Counted from the stretch's first letter, positions 35,402 to 44,943 are shown. The stretch: 64,000 nt of DNA from Vibrio neptunius (GCA_019339365.1 CP079860.1:1612001-1676000), one strand, 5' to 3'. Program-made: numbers and translations. Notes: generated by a model from the letters alone, not told the origin.

Positions 35402-38083
35402 CTAACCAAGTGGTAACACCATATCGGCGATGCCATCTTCAAAATTGACATCCAGCTTAAAGCCGAGCTTCTGTGCGAGCATTAACATTCCCCTGTTGGT
35501 GGGCATTGTCATCCCAGATATTTGCTTGGTTCCTTTCTGGCGACAATATTCTATGATTTTATCCATCAAAATCTTACCTAATCCTTTCCCTTTCAAATCA
35601 GAGCGAATCAATATAGCGAATTCAGCATCCGTATTTTCTGAATTGATCAAGGCGCGCGATACACCGATAATAGTGGGGTTTGAATCATAATTAGCCACCG
35701 CGACAAACGCCATTTCACGGTCGTAATCAATTTGTGTCAGGTTAGCCAACGCCTCATGATTAAACTCTCCGACATCACTAAAGAAGCGCTTATATAGATC
35801 TTCTTTCGATACATTATTTATAAAGTCTGCATGGCCAGGCTCATCTTCGGGAAGAATAGGGCGTAATAAAATAGAATCACCATCTCTTAACTTTATTTTT
35901 TGCTCATATTCAACGGGGTAAGGGCGAATTGCTAAGCGTTTTTGAGCATCTCCTTGATATGTCTTAAGCACTAAATCTGCGTCGAGAATCGTAAAACTAT
36001 CCCCAATCGCGAGTACTGGATGAATATCCAGCTCATAAACCTGAGGGCAATCCACAATCATCTGAGAAATCCTTACTAATAGTTCAGATAGCCCTTTAAT
36101 ATCCATCGGCATCGGCAGTTTTTGAGGACGTATTTTACCACTCTTAATTGCTCTAACGATCAAATAGCGAGCGAGCGTCATATTAAGTGGGGGAAGAGCG
36201 GCAGCGGCATCGATTGACTCATCCCATTCTGAGCCTCCTTGGCCGACCAATATAACGGGGCCAAAGATTTCATCCGTTTTTACTTTTATGCGGATCTCTT
36301 CACCACCGGCAAGTTTTGCCATGCCTTGAACCAAGAGGCCGTACACGTGTGCAGAAGGATAAGAAAATTTGGTTCTATCAAGTATTGCCTGCGCAGCACT
36401 GGCGACTTCCTGACTATTGCGTAAGTTAAGCATGACACCCTGTACGTCTGACTTGTGCGCAATATCTGGAGAACGAAGTTTAACCGCAACCGGATACCCT
36501 ATCTGTTCGGCAACATGAACGGCCTCACTGGCATCTGAGGCGATCCAAGTTGGTAAGACATTAAAATCAAAACATTTAAGAAAATGACCAATTTGATGGG
36601 TATCTAGTGATACTGTGTTTTTATCCAGTAATTTGCTATCAATCCATTTCTTGGCTTCCTTCAATTCTGCTACGTGAACGGGTTCAGCTGTCGTTGGTGT
36701 TTCCATCAATTGCTTTTGGTTTCTTCGGTATTCTACTAGATGCATGAAAGCGACAACAGCGCTTTCCGGAGTTCTATACGTCGGTATGCCTGCATGAGTA
36801 AATATGTGTCGCGCAGGTCTGGCTGTCATTTCACCAGACCAGTTAGTCAATATGTTGAAGTGTTTGTGTCTGGGGTGGGCTTTGATTGCTTCGACGATCG
36901 CGAGCGCCGTTTGTTCAGAGTGGGCGATGGCGGAGGGGCTGTACATAATCAGAATGGCATCAGCACAATCACTATCCATTAAAATGTTAAGTGTATCGAT
37001 GTAGCGCTGATGCCCTGCATCACCCACTAGATCAATGGGGTTGTTGTAGCTCCAACTAGAAGGCAAGATGTGACTTATTTTATCAGTGATGTCATCTGGA
37101 AGAACCGCAAGTTTACCGCCACGAACCAATAAGGTATCCACCGCCATGATAGCCGGGCCACCGCCGTTGGTGATGATGGCAAGTCGTTCGCCACGAAGTG
37201 GGACCGAATGCGTGAGTGTTTCTACAGCGGCAAAGAGTTCATGCGAGTTGTTTACTCGTAGCATCCCAGTGCGGCGAATGGCGGAATCGTAAATAATATC
37301 GAGAGTGTTATCTCCGCCCGTATGAGCTTGAGCCGCACGTCTACCCGCTGAGGTTTTTCCACCTTTCAAAACGAGAATGCGACGATTACGAGAGGCCGCC
37401 CTCGCCGCCGACATAAATCGTCTTGCCTCTTTGATTGTGTCTACGTAAAGCAATATGGCTTCAGTGTGAGAGTCCCTACTTAAGTGATCAAGTAAATCTG
37501 CAAAATCTATATCATGTGCATTTCCAATTGAGATAAAAGCTGAAAACCCAATATTTTTATCGTTCGCCCAATCGAGGATGGTGGTACACATAGCCGCTGA
37601 CTGGGAAATAAAAGCAATTTTGCCTTTTTGTGCCGTGATTGGGGAAAATGAGGCGTTGAAGTTTACCCACGGTAACATGATTCCAAGGCTGTTTGGTCCC
37701 AATATTCGTATGTTGAACTTTTGTGCAATATCGAGACAAGCGTCTTGGATACTAAAGCCTTCACTGGTTTCCCGATGCATATCGGCAGAGAGAACAATGG
37801 CGGCTTTGACCTTTTTCTTCGCTAGTTGTTTGAATAGGTCTAGATTTCTGCTGGCGTTGGTACATAAAATAGCGACATCGGGTGTAATTGGCAGTGATTC
37901 GATAGTCTTGTAAGCGAGCACACCGCACACCGAACTATAGCGAGGCGTAACTGGCATAATTGCGCCTTCAAATCCCCCTTGAAGAAGGTTTTTCATCACG
38001 ATATTACCGGCTCTCATCGTTCTGATCGAAGCGCCAACAACAGCGACTGACGTTGGTTTAAATAAGTGGCTCAGACTGTTCAT
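35402..38083 (-). CDS. Pat-type protein lysine acetyltransferase (ACS-like + GNAT)
   Basis: An 893-residue protein close to E. coli PatZ/YfiQ (886). The N-terminal CoA-binding and succinyl-CoA-synthetase-like domains start SVAVVGAS and include AILCTNAS and ILGPNSLG. An ATP-grasp region lies near 470-690 (YPVAVKLRSPDIAHKSDV). The C-terminal GNAT domain, after about residue 730, has LKGKGLGKILMDKIIEYC for acetyl-CoA binding. Such enzymes acetylate acetyl-CoA synthetase and other proteins. The start at 38083 has CGGAG eight bases upstream and fits the family. Confidence 0.9.
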   Translation of the reverse strand: MNSLSHLFKPTSVAVVGASIRTMRAGNIVMKNLLQGGFEGAIMPVTPRYSSVCGVLAYKTIESLPITPDVAILCTNASRNLDLFKQLAKKKVKAAIVLSADMHRETSEGFSIQDACLDIAQKFNIRILGPNSLGIMLPWVNFNASFSPITAQKGKIAFISQSAAMCTTILDWANDKNIGFSAFISIGNAHDIDFADLLDHLSRDSHTEAILLYVDTIKEARRFMSAARAASRNRRILVLKGGKTSAGRRAAQAHTGGDNTLDIIYDSAIRRTGMLRVNNSHELFAAVETLTHSVPLRGERLAIITNGGGPAIMAVDTLLVRGGKLAVLPDDITDKISHILPSSWSYNNPIDLVGDAGHQRYIDTLNILMDSDCADAILIMYSPSAIAHSEQTALAIVEAIKAHPRHKHFNILTNWSGEMTARPARHIFTHAGIPTYRTPESAVVAFMHLVEYRRNQKQLMETPTTAEPVHVAELKEAKKWIDSKLLDKNTVSLDTHQIGHFLKCFDFNVLPTWIASDASEAVHVAEQIGYPVAVKLRSPDIAHKSDVQGVMLNLRNSQEVASAAQAILDRTKFSYPSAHVYGLLVQGMAKLAGGEEIRIKVKTDEIFGPVILVGQGGSEWDESIDAAAALPPLNMTLARYLIVRAIKSGKIRPQKLPMPMDIKGLSELLVRISQMIVDCPQVYELDIHPVLAIGDSFTILDADLVLKTYQGDAQKRLAIRPYPVEYEQKIKLRDGDSILLRPILPEDEPGHADFINNVSKEDLYKRFFSDVGEFNHEALANLTQIDYDREMAFVAVANYDSNPTIIGVSRALINSENTDAEFAILIRSDLKGKGLGKILMDKIIEYCRQKGTKQISGMTMPTNRGMLMLAQKLGFKLDVNFEDGIADMVLPLG

Positions 38084-38302
38084 TTTTAAACTCCGATATT
38101 CAGTGTTCAGACTAATATTAACCAAGCAATTGAACGAATTCAGAGATAATTAGGTGTTGTTTTAATCAGATCACCTGCTACGACTTCGACTTTGTGTCAT
38201 GGGTCACAGTGTATTGATATATAATTAAAATGTTGGCTTGATTCTCTCGCTATCTAACGGCATGATTTACAGTAATTTCTACAAAAGGCATTTGAAGAAT
38301 TC

Positions 38303-38872
38303 ATGAAAAAAATCGCAATAGTTGGCTTATCAGTGGTGCTTTCAGCGTGTGTATCTAGTGATTACGTCACCGACGTAGCGTCTGAAAGTTATCGTGAAGA
38401 TTACAAAACAGCGGCAATAGAAAAGCCGATTGTTTCGGAGCAAGGCGTTACCAACGGCGTCACGGAAGAAGCGGTTAAGACGGTTAGGCCGATGGCTGAG
38501 AAGCAAATGACTAAGATGCAATCTCACACGAATGCCAAGCCAGCAGTGGCGATTATTCCACCCACCGCTAAACAGAAAGCGTCGAACCCACGTTATGGCT
38601 TCACAATCCAAGTGGTTGCTGTGGGAAGTCAAACTAAGGTTGACCAATTTGCGCGCAAATTACCGCGTGACGGTGAACCTGTTTGGGAGAACTATAAAGT
38701 CGTAAATGGCACTAAGTGGTATACTGTTCTCTATGGAGACTACGCCACTCGATCTGATGCGAAAAAAGCGATTTCGAAGCTTCCTAGTGAGCTGCAGGAT
38801 ATGAAACCTTTTGTTAAAAGTATCGATGCGATTAAGAACTCTGAGTTCCCATCATTAAACAAACTTAACTAA
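38303..38872 (+). CDS. SPOR-domain lipoprotein
   Basis: A 189-residue lipoprotein. The signal MKKIAIVGLSVVLSAC ends in lipobox LSAC. A low-complexity linker leads to a SPOR domain at about residues 92-172 (YGFTIQVVAVGSQTKVDQFA, then WYTVLYGDYATRSDAKKAI). SPOR domains bind glycan strands stripped of peptides at division sites, so the protein likely sits in the envelope at the septum. It is monocistronic and ends at a terminator. Confidence 0.88.
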   Translation: MKKIAIVGLSVVLSACVSSDYVTDVASESYREDYKTAAIEKPIVSEQGVTNGVTEEAVKTVRPMAEKQMTKMQSHTNAKPAVAIIPPTAKQKASNPRYGFTIQVVAVGSQTKVDQFARKLPRDGEPVWENYKVVNGTKWYTVLYGDYATRSDAKKAISKLPSELQDMKPFVKSIDAIKNSEFPSLNKLN

Positions 38873-38880
38873 TTCTACTC

Positions 38881-38904
38881 AAAAGGGGCATTAGCCCCTT
38901 TTTT
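38881..38904 (+). terminator. Terminator of the SPOR lipoprotein gene
   Basis: AAAAGGGGC-ATTA-GCCCC followed by six T. Confidence 0.9.
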
Positions 38905-39030
38905 AATGCATATTTAACGACCAATCAAACCGTCAAACAGTCATAATTCGGTTAAAACAATGAATCCGGAACCGAGATTTGATTATGATTGCTTTACCAA
39001 TCCCTCTGTTATTTCACGGAAAGATCTTTA

Positions 39031-40021
39031 ATGGCGATTACAACAATTTTACTTCTTTGTGGTGGCGGTGCGGCTGAGCATGAAGTGTCACTCGTATCAG
39101 CAGATTTCGTTCAGTCTCAACTTGAACTTACCCCAGAATTTGAGGTTATTCGAGTGGAAATGAAACCCGAAGGTTGGTATCACGGTGACCAATTAGTGTA
39201 CTTGGATACCAATGCCGGAACACTCAACTCAGAAATGGAAGCAACCAATCTCGACTTTGTGGTGCCTTGTATTCACGGTTTTCCGGGAGAAACGGGGGAT
39301 ATCCAGTCGATGCTTGAATTATCTGGCATTCCTTATCTGGGCTGCGGTTCTGAAGCGAGCACAAACAGCTTCAATAAAATTACGTCAAAGCTTTGGTATG
39401 ATGCGCTCAATATACCTAATACGCCATACATCTTTTTTGTCTGAAAACAACCAACAAGCGTATGATCAGAGCGTAGCGGCATTCGAAGAATGGGGAAGTG
39501 TATTTGTCAAAGCGGCAAGACAGGGGTCATCTGTTGGCTGTTACAAAGTGACGCAAAAAGAGCAACTTAGTCAAGCGATAGACGATGCCTTTGGTTATTC
39601 AGATCAAGTGTTGGTTGAAAAAGCGGTCAAGCCTCGTGAACTAGAAGTCGCAGCATATGAATATCAAGGTGTACTGCATGTTACGCCACCAGGTGAAATA
39701 AAAGCACCTGAAGATTCATTTTACTCGTATGAGGAAAAATACAGTGCAGATAGCCATTCAACAACAGATGTGGAAGCAACGGATTTAACCAAGGACCAAC
39801 TTATCGTTATACAGCAAGCGGCTGAAAAAGTGTTCAAACAAATGAAACTTCGTCACTTGTCACGTATCGACTTTTTCCTGACTCCGGAAGGGGACGTTTA
39901 CTTAAATGAGATCAATACCTTCCCTGGAATGACACCTATTTCAATGTTTCCGAAAATGGTTGAGAATCATGGCTTAAAGTTCTCAGAGTTCTTGGCTGAT
40001 TGCGTAAAAAGCTCGCTTTAA
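39031..40021 (+). CDS. ddl: D-alanine--D-alanine ligase (single-base frameshift)
   Basis: Ddl joins two D-alanines for peptidoglycan precursor synthesis in the cytoplasm. The N-terminus MAITTILLLCGGGAAEHEVS and the C-terminal FLTPEGDVYLNEINTFPGMT are typical, the latter holding the Mg-binding Glu and Asn. The frame breaks at a run of six T (39433-39438); with five T the protein reads TPYIFLSENNQQAYDQSV and is 329 residues. An essential-pathway enzyme is unlikely to be dead, so this is probably a sequencing error. Its TAA overlaps the convergent recombinase stop in the four bases TTAA. Confidence 0.88.
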
Positions 40022-40974
40022 TCCCAGGGTTTAAAACGTTTAAATATCATCATCTCTGCTTCTGCGGTGACCTTGCTTCCTAAGTACTGATAGGGCATCG
40101 CAGGACTTAACCATCGACCATAATGTTGTATATCGATAGTTTTCACCCCTTTACGAGACATTTCTTTTACCGCGCCAACTCTCAATGATTGTCCTGAAAA
40201 TTTCACATTCAGTTTAAGCTTGTCACTTGCAGCCCTTAGAATTCTATAAATAGACGAATCATTCAATGGCTCAAGACTAATATTATTGTGCTTATCAATC
40301 GCGCTGAACAAATACGTGTTTTGTCGTGGGAGGTGTCTCAGCCATCTCGTTAAATACTGGTAAGCATGATCGGAAAGCACATAATGAGAATCACCCACAA
40401 AAACAGTACACTCAGCCATATCTAGCTTAAGGTCATTTCGGGTCAACTTCTTTAACTCGGAACGTTTTAGCATACACTCGAACATGAGATGATAAATCGC
40501 TATATCACGTACCACTCTAATCGAGGATTTGTTGTCGAGTTTCTGTGTCAGTTGCTCAAGATGCTTTCGTTCAAAGGGGACAGCAGAGCGAGCATCACCA
40601 GATTTGTCAATTCGTAACTTAGATAATGATTGCTGTACATTGGAGAGGATTGTAGGGTCCGTCATTGCTAATATTCTATGGATAAGAGATATTGTCACAA
40701 CGTAACGCCTTAATGTTGAATACTTTCTTTGTATAGACTCTCTTTCTATAAACAATCGGACTGCGGTCGCTGAAGCGGGTAGAGCAGTGACCGATTTCTT
40801 GTGGCAATAGCTGGTAAAGAGATTCCAATCTTTTGTTAATGCTAACAGTGAGTTATGTGCATATTGACCATCTGTGAGTGAGTTCATAATGTCGACGTTT
40901 ACGGCTTGAGTAAGCTGCTGAATGAATCGATTTTTTGTATCTAAATCTGTGATTGTCCTAATGTTTTTTCTCAT
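40018..40974 (-). CDS. Cre-like tyrosine recombinase
   Basis: A 318-residue site-specific recombinase. The N-terminal SAM-like core-binding domain covers about 20-130. In the catalytic domain, MLKRSELKKL has the first Arg. SGQSLRVGAVKEMSRKGV closely parallels Cre SGHSARVGAARDMARAGV, so the usual HxxR reads QxxR here. GRW carries the Cre-like Trp, and Tyr in MPYQYLG is the nucleophile candidate. No phage or cassette genes adjoin it, and it sits tail-to-tail with ddl. It may be a resident chromosomal recombinase of unknown target. Confidence 0.8.
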   Translation of the reverse strand: MRKNIRTITDLDTKNRFIQQLTQAVNVDIMNSLTDGQYAHNSLLALTKDWNLFTSYCHKKSVTALPASATAVRLFIERESIQRKYSTLRRYVVTISLIHRILAMTDPTILSNVQQSLSKLRIDKSGDARSAVPFERKHLEQLTQKLDNKSSIRVVRDIAIYHLMFECMLKRSELKKLTRNDLKLDMAECTVFVGDSHYVLSDHAYQYLTRWLRHLPRQNTYLFSAIDKHNNISLEPLNDSSIYRILRAASDKLKLNVKFSGQSLRVGAVKEMSRKGVKTIDIQHYGRWLSPAMPYQYLGSKVTAEAEMMIFKRFKPWD

Positions 40975-41066
40975 TTGAGCGCACTATAACAATATTATCC
41001 TTGTCCAATATACTTGATTAAGGGCGATATACAATTATTATTAATTTAACTCATGACTAAATAAAT

Positions 41067-41444
41067 ATGACTATGGCTGCTGCGACATATCGAGGTTTCA
41101 CCCTCAAGACTGCTGGAAGTTCTACCGATGTATGGCAAGTACAGATAAAAAACCATGTTTTATCTGGAAGCATGCCAGCAGTAAAAAAGAGTATTGATTG
41201 GTTTTGTGATACTGCCACAATAATAGATCCCAAGGAGTTTGGCTCGCTGGGAAATAAAAAGCAGGCAGAAAACAATCCATCTCAAGAGAACTTTCACGGT
41301 TACACCATAAAAAATGATACTGGCGATCCTAACTCTTGGTACTGTTTCTTCAATGGAAAGCTGATTAAAGGCGGAAAGCTTGCGATCCAGAAGCATATAG
41401 AGGCATACTTGCTGGCCAAACAAAAAGCCGAACAGAAGAAGTAG
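41067..41444 (+). CDS. DUF3319-like protein with two internal repeats
   Basis: A 125-residue soluble protein. It is built from two similar units of about 40 residues: YRGFTLKTAGSSTDVWQV with AVKKSIDWF at about 8-46, and FHGYTIKNDTGDPNSWYC with AIQKHIEAY at about 75-113. This pattern fits what I recall of DUF3319. It probably starts an operon with yciH, six bases downstream. Function unknown. Confidence 0.75.
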   Translation: MTMAAATYRGFTLKTAGSSTDVWQVQIKNHVLSGSMPAVKKSIDWFCDTATIIDPKEFGSLGNKKQAENNPSQENFHGYTIKNDTGDPNSWYCFFNGKLIKGGKLAIQKHIEAYLLAKQKAEQKK

Positions 41445-41450
41445 TTATTC

Positions 41451-41762
41451 ATGAGTCTTGTTTATTCGACAGAAGTTGGTCGCATCAAACCTGAAGAAGA
41501 AAAAGTCCAGCGACCCAAAGGCGACGGGATCATTCGTATCCAGCGTCAAACGAAAGGACGCAAAGGTAAAGGTGTGTGTATTGTCTCGGGACTGGATCTG
41601 GATGACGCACCACTTAAACTGCTAGCCGCTGAGTTAAAGAAAGTTTGTGGATGTGGCGGTTCCGTCAAAGATGGCAACATTGAAATCCAAGGTGATGCCA
41701 GAGATAAGATCAAGGCGCATCTTGAAAAGAAAGGCCATACAGTCAAACTTGCCGGTGGCTGA
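41451..41762 (+). CDS. yciH: SUI1-family translation factor YciH
   Basis: A 103-residue protein homologous to eukaryotic eIF1 (SUI1). Family features are IRIQRQTKGRKGKGVCIVSG and KKVCGCGGSVKDGNIEIQGD. YciH binds the 30S subunit and influences start-codon choice or represses translation under stress. It is co-directional with the DUF3319 gene. It is the last core gene before the accessory region. Confidence 0.92.
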   Translation: MSLVYSTEVGRIKPEEEKVQRPKGDGIIRIQRQTKGRKGKGVCIVSGLDLDDAPLKLLAAELKKVCGCGGSVKDGNIEIQGDARDKIKAHLEKKGHTVKLAGG

Positions 41763-41870
41763 ATCTTAACTAATAAAAGTTAAGTTAATCTCTGATTAAA
41801 CGAAATGTTTATTAGGTATTTTATGGTAAATAGCATTATGTTTAATGACTAAGCCAATAGAGAGTCGAAG

Positions 41871-41899
41871 AAAGCACTTGTGCAAGAGTGCTTTCTTTT
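41871..41899 (+). terminator. Terminator downstream of yciH
   Basis: AAAGCACT-TGTGCAAG-AGTGCTTT then CTTTT, about 110 bases after the yciH stop. Confidence 0.7.
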
Positions 41900-42035
41900 C
41901 ATGGTTATCAATTTAACATAACGTACATAATGCGCACTAAGGTTGTAGGCGCAATTTAGTAATGTTTGGTTTGAGCAATATTAAAATGTCCTCTTACGCT
42001 TAATGAACACACTGAGCTTTGAGGATCTTAACCGA

Positions 42036-42494
42036 TGCTAATTCCAATGAGTGACCGAGACATTAATCGTTTTAAAGTACTGCAAGATGTTCGTGAGCGC
42101 CGCCTTCGTCAGCCCTCGACAAGTTCGGCGTTTATTGATTAAGCCAGTATGGGGCTTCTTCTTTAGCTCATGGCTCACGTGGCCGACCGAGCAACCGACG
42201 TTATACTGATGCTTTTCGTGCTGAAGCTCTGAACATCATACGATCTCAATACGCTTACTTTTCACCAACATTTGCTTGTGAGAAGCTGACGGAACAACAC
42301 AACTTGGTCCTGTCTGTCGAAAAACTGCGTCAGTGGATGATGGTCTCTGGATGCCACATTCGCAACGTCAGCCTCATGTTTACCAACCCCGTTATCGTCG
42401 TGACTGTTTAGTGAATTGGTTCAGATTGATAGTTCACACCACGATTGGTTTGAAGGACGCAGCCCCAAGTGCTGTCTCTTGGTCTACATCGATG
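42036..42494 (+). pseudogene. Decayed ISNCY-family transposase
   Basis: The three plus frames together spell the first part of an ISNCY (ISPlu15-like) transposase: MLIPMSDRDINRFKVLQDVR, then SRGRPSNRRYTDAFRAEALN and EKLTEQHNLVLSVEKLRQWM, then MPHSQRQPHVYQPRYRRDCL, then DSSHHDWFEGRSPKCCLLVY. At least three frame changes and an internal deletion are present. The reading stops at about 42494, where the sequence turns into a copy of a segment found at 43166. No terminal repeats were recognised, so this is an IS fragment, not a mobile unit. Confidence 0.8.
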
Positions 42495-42561
42495 TCTCGC
42501 ACTTGCTGGACGACATCAAGCGCATCCGTTAAACGCCTGAAGCCTAATCCTCCAATTGGGC
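42495..42561 (+). repeat. Partial duplicate of the 43166-43233 segment
   Basis: A 67-base stretch nearly identical to 43166-43233, including the exact block TGGACGACATCAAGCGCATC. It is fused to the broken transposase. This copy has five bases (CCTCC) where the other copy has a six-C run, which supports a frameshift error in the other copy. Confidence 0.8.
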
Positions 42562-42639
42562 TTGCGTTGCCTCACACCTTAACTGGGTGTTATGATATAT
42601 TCATTTAACTTATTGATTTAATAAAAAGGAACGATTGTT

Positions 42640-42954
42640 TTGAAATATATTGTCTCGTTACTCGTATCTTCGACTTTGACTGGGTGCTTGAATCTACCTG
42701 AGGATGTCGTATGGGTAGACAAAGACTTATACCCAGCTGAGAGTATCGAGTTTGAAAATGCTAAGAAGACCTGTCAAGCAGATCAGCCGTTACCAGGAAT
42801 GGCCAAAATGACCAAGGCCATATTTAATGGTGAGAGTGGAGATGAATACTTAGAAGAAGTTCAGAACGATTTGGAAGCTTTGAAAGTTAGTGATAAATGC
42901 ATGCTTGAAGCAGGATATAAAAGAGTACAAATTTCAGAGGTTAGGCAGAGATAA
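42640..42954 (+). CDS. Small lipoprotein, unknown function
   Basis: A 104-residue protein with a lipoprotein signal (MKYIVSLLVSSTLTGC, lipobox LTGC). The mature part is acidic with two further Cys residues (about 46 and 87) that could form a disulfide. Start is TTG with AAAAGGAACG upstream. I do not recognise the family. It lies between two copies of a duplicated segment in the accessory region. Confidence 0.6.
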   Translation: MKYIVSLLVSSTLTGCLNLPEDVVWVDKDLYPAESIEFENAKKTCQADQPLPGMAKMTKAIFNGESGDEYLEEVQNDLEALKVSDKCMLEAGYKRVQISEVRQR

Positions 42955-43146
42955 ATATTATAGTAAAGCGTTTAAGACAGGTTCGTAACTTTATTTAATG
43001 TGTAGATATAACCTCTATATAAGGATATTTAGAGCATATTAAGTGATTAGGAGGGATCCCCAACTCATGGCATTTTCTTTATAATCACCTTGATAAATAC
43101 ATAACTCCCTGCTTGTTTATTTTAACGTCAGTTAAGGTAACGAGCC

Positions 43147-43579
43147 ATGTCTCTAAGAACACAATTCTCGCGCTTGGTGGACGACATCAAGCGCATCCGT
43201 CAAACACTCGAAGACCAATCCCCCCAATTGGGCCAACATCCCTACCCTTAAACTCGCGTCGACTTTAAAGCAGTACGCGATCGACAACTCTGGTTGTGAT
43301 GCTGCGATGGAAGTGAGCCAATGCAGCGGTAAGCGCAGTAAGTATCTCAAAGGCCGCTGTCATACCTGTGAATGCACCGAGCAGCGCAGCAATGCCAATA
43401 CGCAAAACTGCCTTCAGGCGTGTAAACCACTCAAGGAACTTAACCAGGTGGTAGAGCTTGAAGAAGTGCTAACCGAAGACACATCAAGCACCTTGGAAAT
43501 GCCTCAAGGACCCGAATCCCCTGCCCCTAATTCCAAAGGTTCCGGTTGGCTGTGTGCCGGCATCGGCGCCGCTATTTAG
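43147..43579 (+). CDS. Cysteine-rich unknown protein (single-base frameshift)
   Basis: With one base removed from the six-C run at 43220-43225, the frame is open from ATG 43147 (AAGG ten bases upstream) to 43579, about 143 residues. It begins MSLRTQFSRLVDDIKRIRQT, then has NIPTLKLASTLKQYA, a cysteine-rich middle (CHTCECTEQ, NCLQACKPL), a Pro/Ser/Glu linker and the ending GSGWLCAGIGAAI. The duplicate at 42495 supports the five-base version. The abrupt end after a glycine-rich segment could mean that a longer protein was truncated. Family not recognised. Confidence 0.55.
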
Positions 43580-43779
43580 CTACGATAGAACTTATTCCAT
43601 ATTCTTATTGAGTAAGAAGCAATAAGAATAACCCCAATCACATAAAAGCCAGCCATATCAAGAAAATACCAGAAACCCCATGCGGCCAAAGCACAAAGAA
43701 GAGAGAACAGTATTAGCTTTATCTTGTCTTTAATAAATAAAATCATATTAATTCTTAGGCAAAAGTTTATGACCATCAT
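43576..43779 (-). CDS. Small membrane protein, possible immunity partner
   Basis: A 67-residue protein with two hydrophobic helices (KLILFSLLCALAAWGFWYF and FYVIGVILIASYSI) and a basic tail. It starts six bases after the repaired stop of the glycine-rich gene, so they form a two-gene unit. No ribosome site of its own is clear. It converges with the Cys-rich gene, overlapping by four bases. An immunity role is only a guess from context. Confidence 0.5.
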   Translation of the reverse strand: MMVINFCLRINMILFIKDKIKLILFSLLCALAAWGFWYFLDMAGFYVIGVILIASYSIRIWNKFYRS

Positions 43780-43785
43780 GACTAC

Positions 43786-44138
43786 TTAGTGCAGCGTCAG
43801 CAGCCCACGAAGGAAGGCCCAAAGTTCGAAAGCCTCCTTAAACTCTAACCTGTTACATGATGTTGCTCTCTTTGAAGCCATAAGAGCGGAACCAATTATG
43901 GCACCAGCCCAAAAAGTAGCACCAATGCCTGCCAATTGTTTACTTGCTCTTCCTGCAGAAACAACAGAAAGAGGAACATCATATGCTTTACTGATAAGGC
44001 TGTTTTTATTGCTGCAAGAGCAGCACTGACCGTTGTTATTGAGCCAAAAACTGTTTTTGGCAAAGGAAGGCTCATTGCAGCCATGTTACTTTCAATATTG
44101 TATTCGAGGTTGTCTAAGTTAGATTTACAAATAGCCAT
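43786..44138 (-). CDS. Glycine-rich hydrophobic protein, possible toxin (frameshift)
   Basis: As read, the frame ends early at 43896. Adding one base to the five-A run on the coding strand (plus-strand T-run 44003-44007) restores a 117-residue protein: MAICKSNLDNLEYNIESN, a Ser/Ala-rich middle (TTVSAALAAIKNSLISKAYD), then a small-residue helix QLAGIGATFWAGAIIGSALM and a charged tail. Such Gly-zipper-like helices occur in pore-forming toxins and membrane-inserting effectors. The next gene is a small membrane protein, as in toxin-immunity pairs. No known family match; the functional reading is speculative. Confidence 0.5.
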
Positions 44139-44928
44139 ATTATAAACCTTCTAATTATTCATATCATAACACTTAAAAAATTAAGTCAATTAGAATCATG
44201 CTTACACCATGCAGATGCCGGGCGGAGCAGAAGAAACAGACAGGATATTCGCGATATTATATGGAGTAACACTCTGTAAAAAAACAGTTCTTCATCCTTG
44301 TATTCATATGAAAGGTTATTCAAGCCAACCCTAACTAGAAGTAAATAATGTTTAAAAATGTTTGTTAATTAGTCGGCAAAGATAATGTGAGTGCGCAGTA
44401 TCGCTGGTTCTTGTGGTACTGCGCTTCTTTTAGCAGATTCACATCGCTTTCAAGCGGTACATCAAACGCTGCCGCAAGCTTTCGGAGTCTACGGGGCTTC
44501 TTCTTGTTCGCTTGGTTCGCTTTTTGTCTTTTCAATTGCGTGCTCTGCTTAGGGCATAACGTTAATGGTGGTCTGCGAGAGCTCGCTCATCGATGGTCAT
44601 CGCAATGCGTATTGAATTGGTTTGTCTGATGTTGTTGCTTATACTGCGCGAGCAACACGTACTCACCAACAAATGCGAAGGAATCGCGAACGACCTACTG
44701 AACTATCCCAACACTGCCGATCAACTTTTGCACATTTTGACTGCCTATTTTGCAGCTCAATGGGTGTAGCGCAATTTTAAGCATTCATTCTCTTTGAACT
44801 TATAAGTTTATTTCGTTTTTTCAATAAGTTAACATTGATTCATAAAATGAATCTTTTTGCTCATTTTACAAACAAAGTGAACATTTTATGTGTTGTCTTC
44901 AAAATTCGATCTAATCTAAAAAATCAAT
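44139..44928. other. Gene-poor region with coding remnants
   Basis: No intact gene. On the minus strand, about 44375-44545 reads coherently as the end of a protein (KKKPRRLRKLAAAFDVPLES, then LLKEAQYHKNQRYCALTLSL and a stop at 44374). On the plus strand, about 44573-44769 reads as another C-terminus (REQHVLTNKCEGIANDLLNY, ending TAYFAAQWV). Neither has a start or intact 5' part, and I do not recognise either with confidence. They look like scars of past insertions. 44770-44928 is AT-rich and should hold the promoter of the next gene. Confidence 0.45.
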
Positions 44929-44943
44929 ATGGAATTTAATTTT

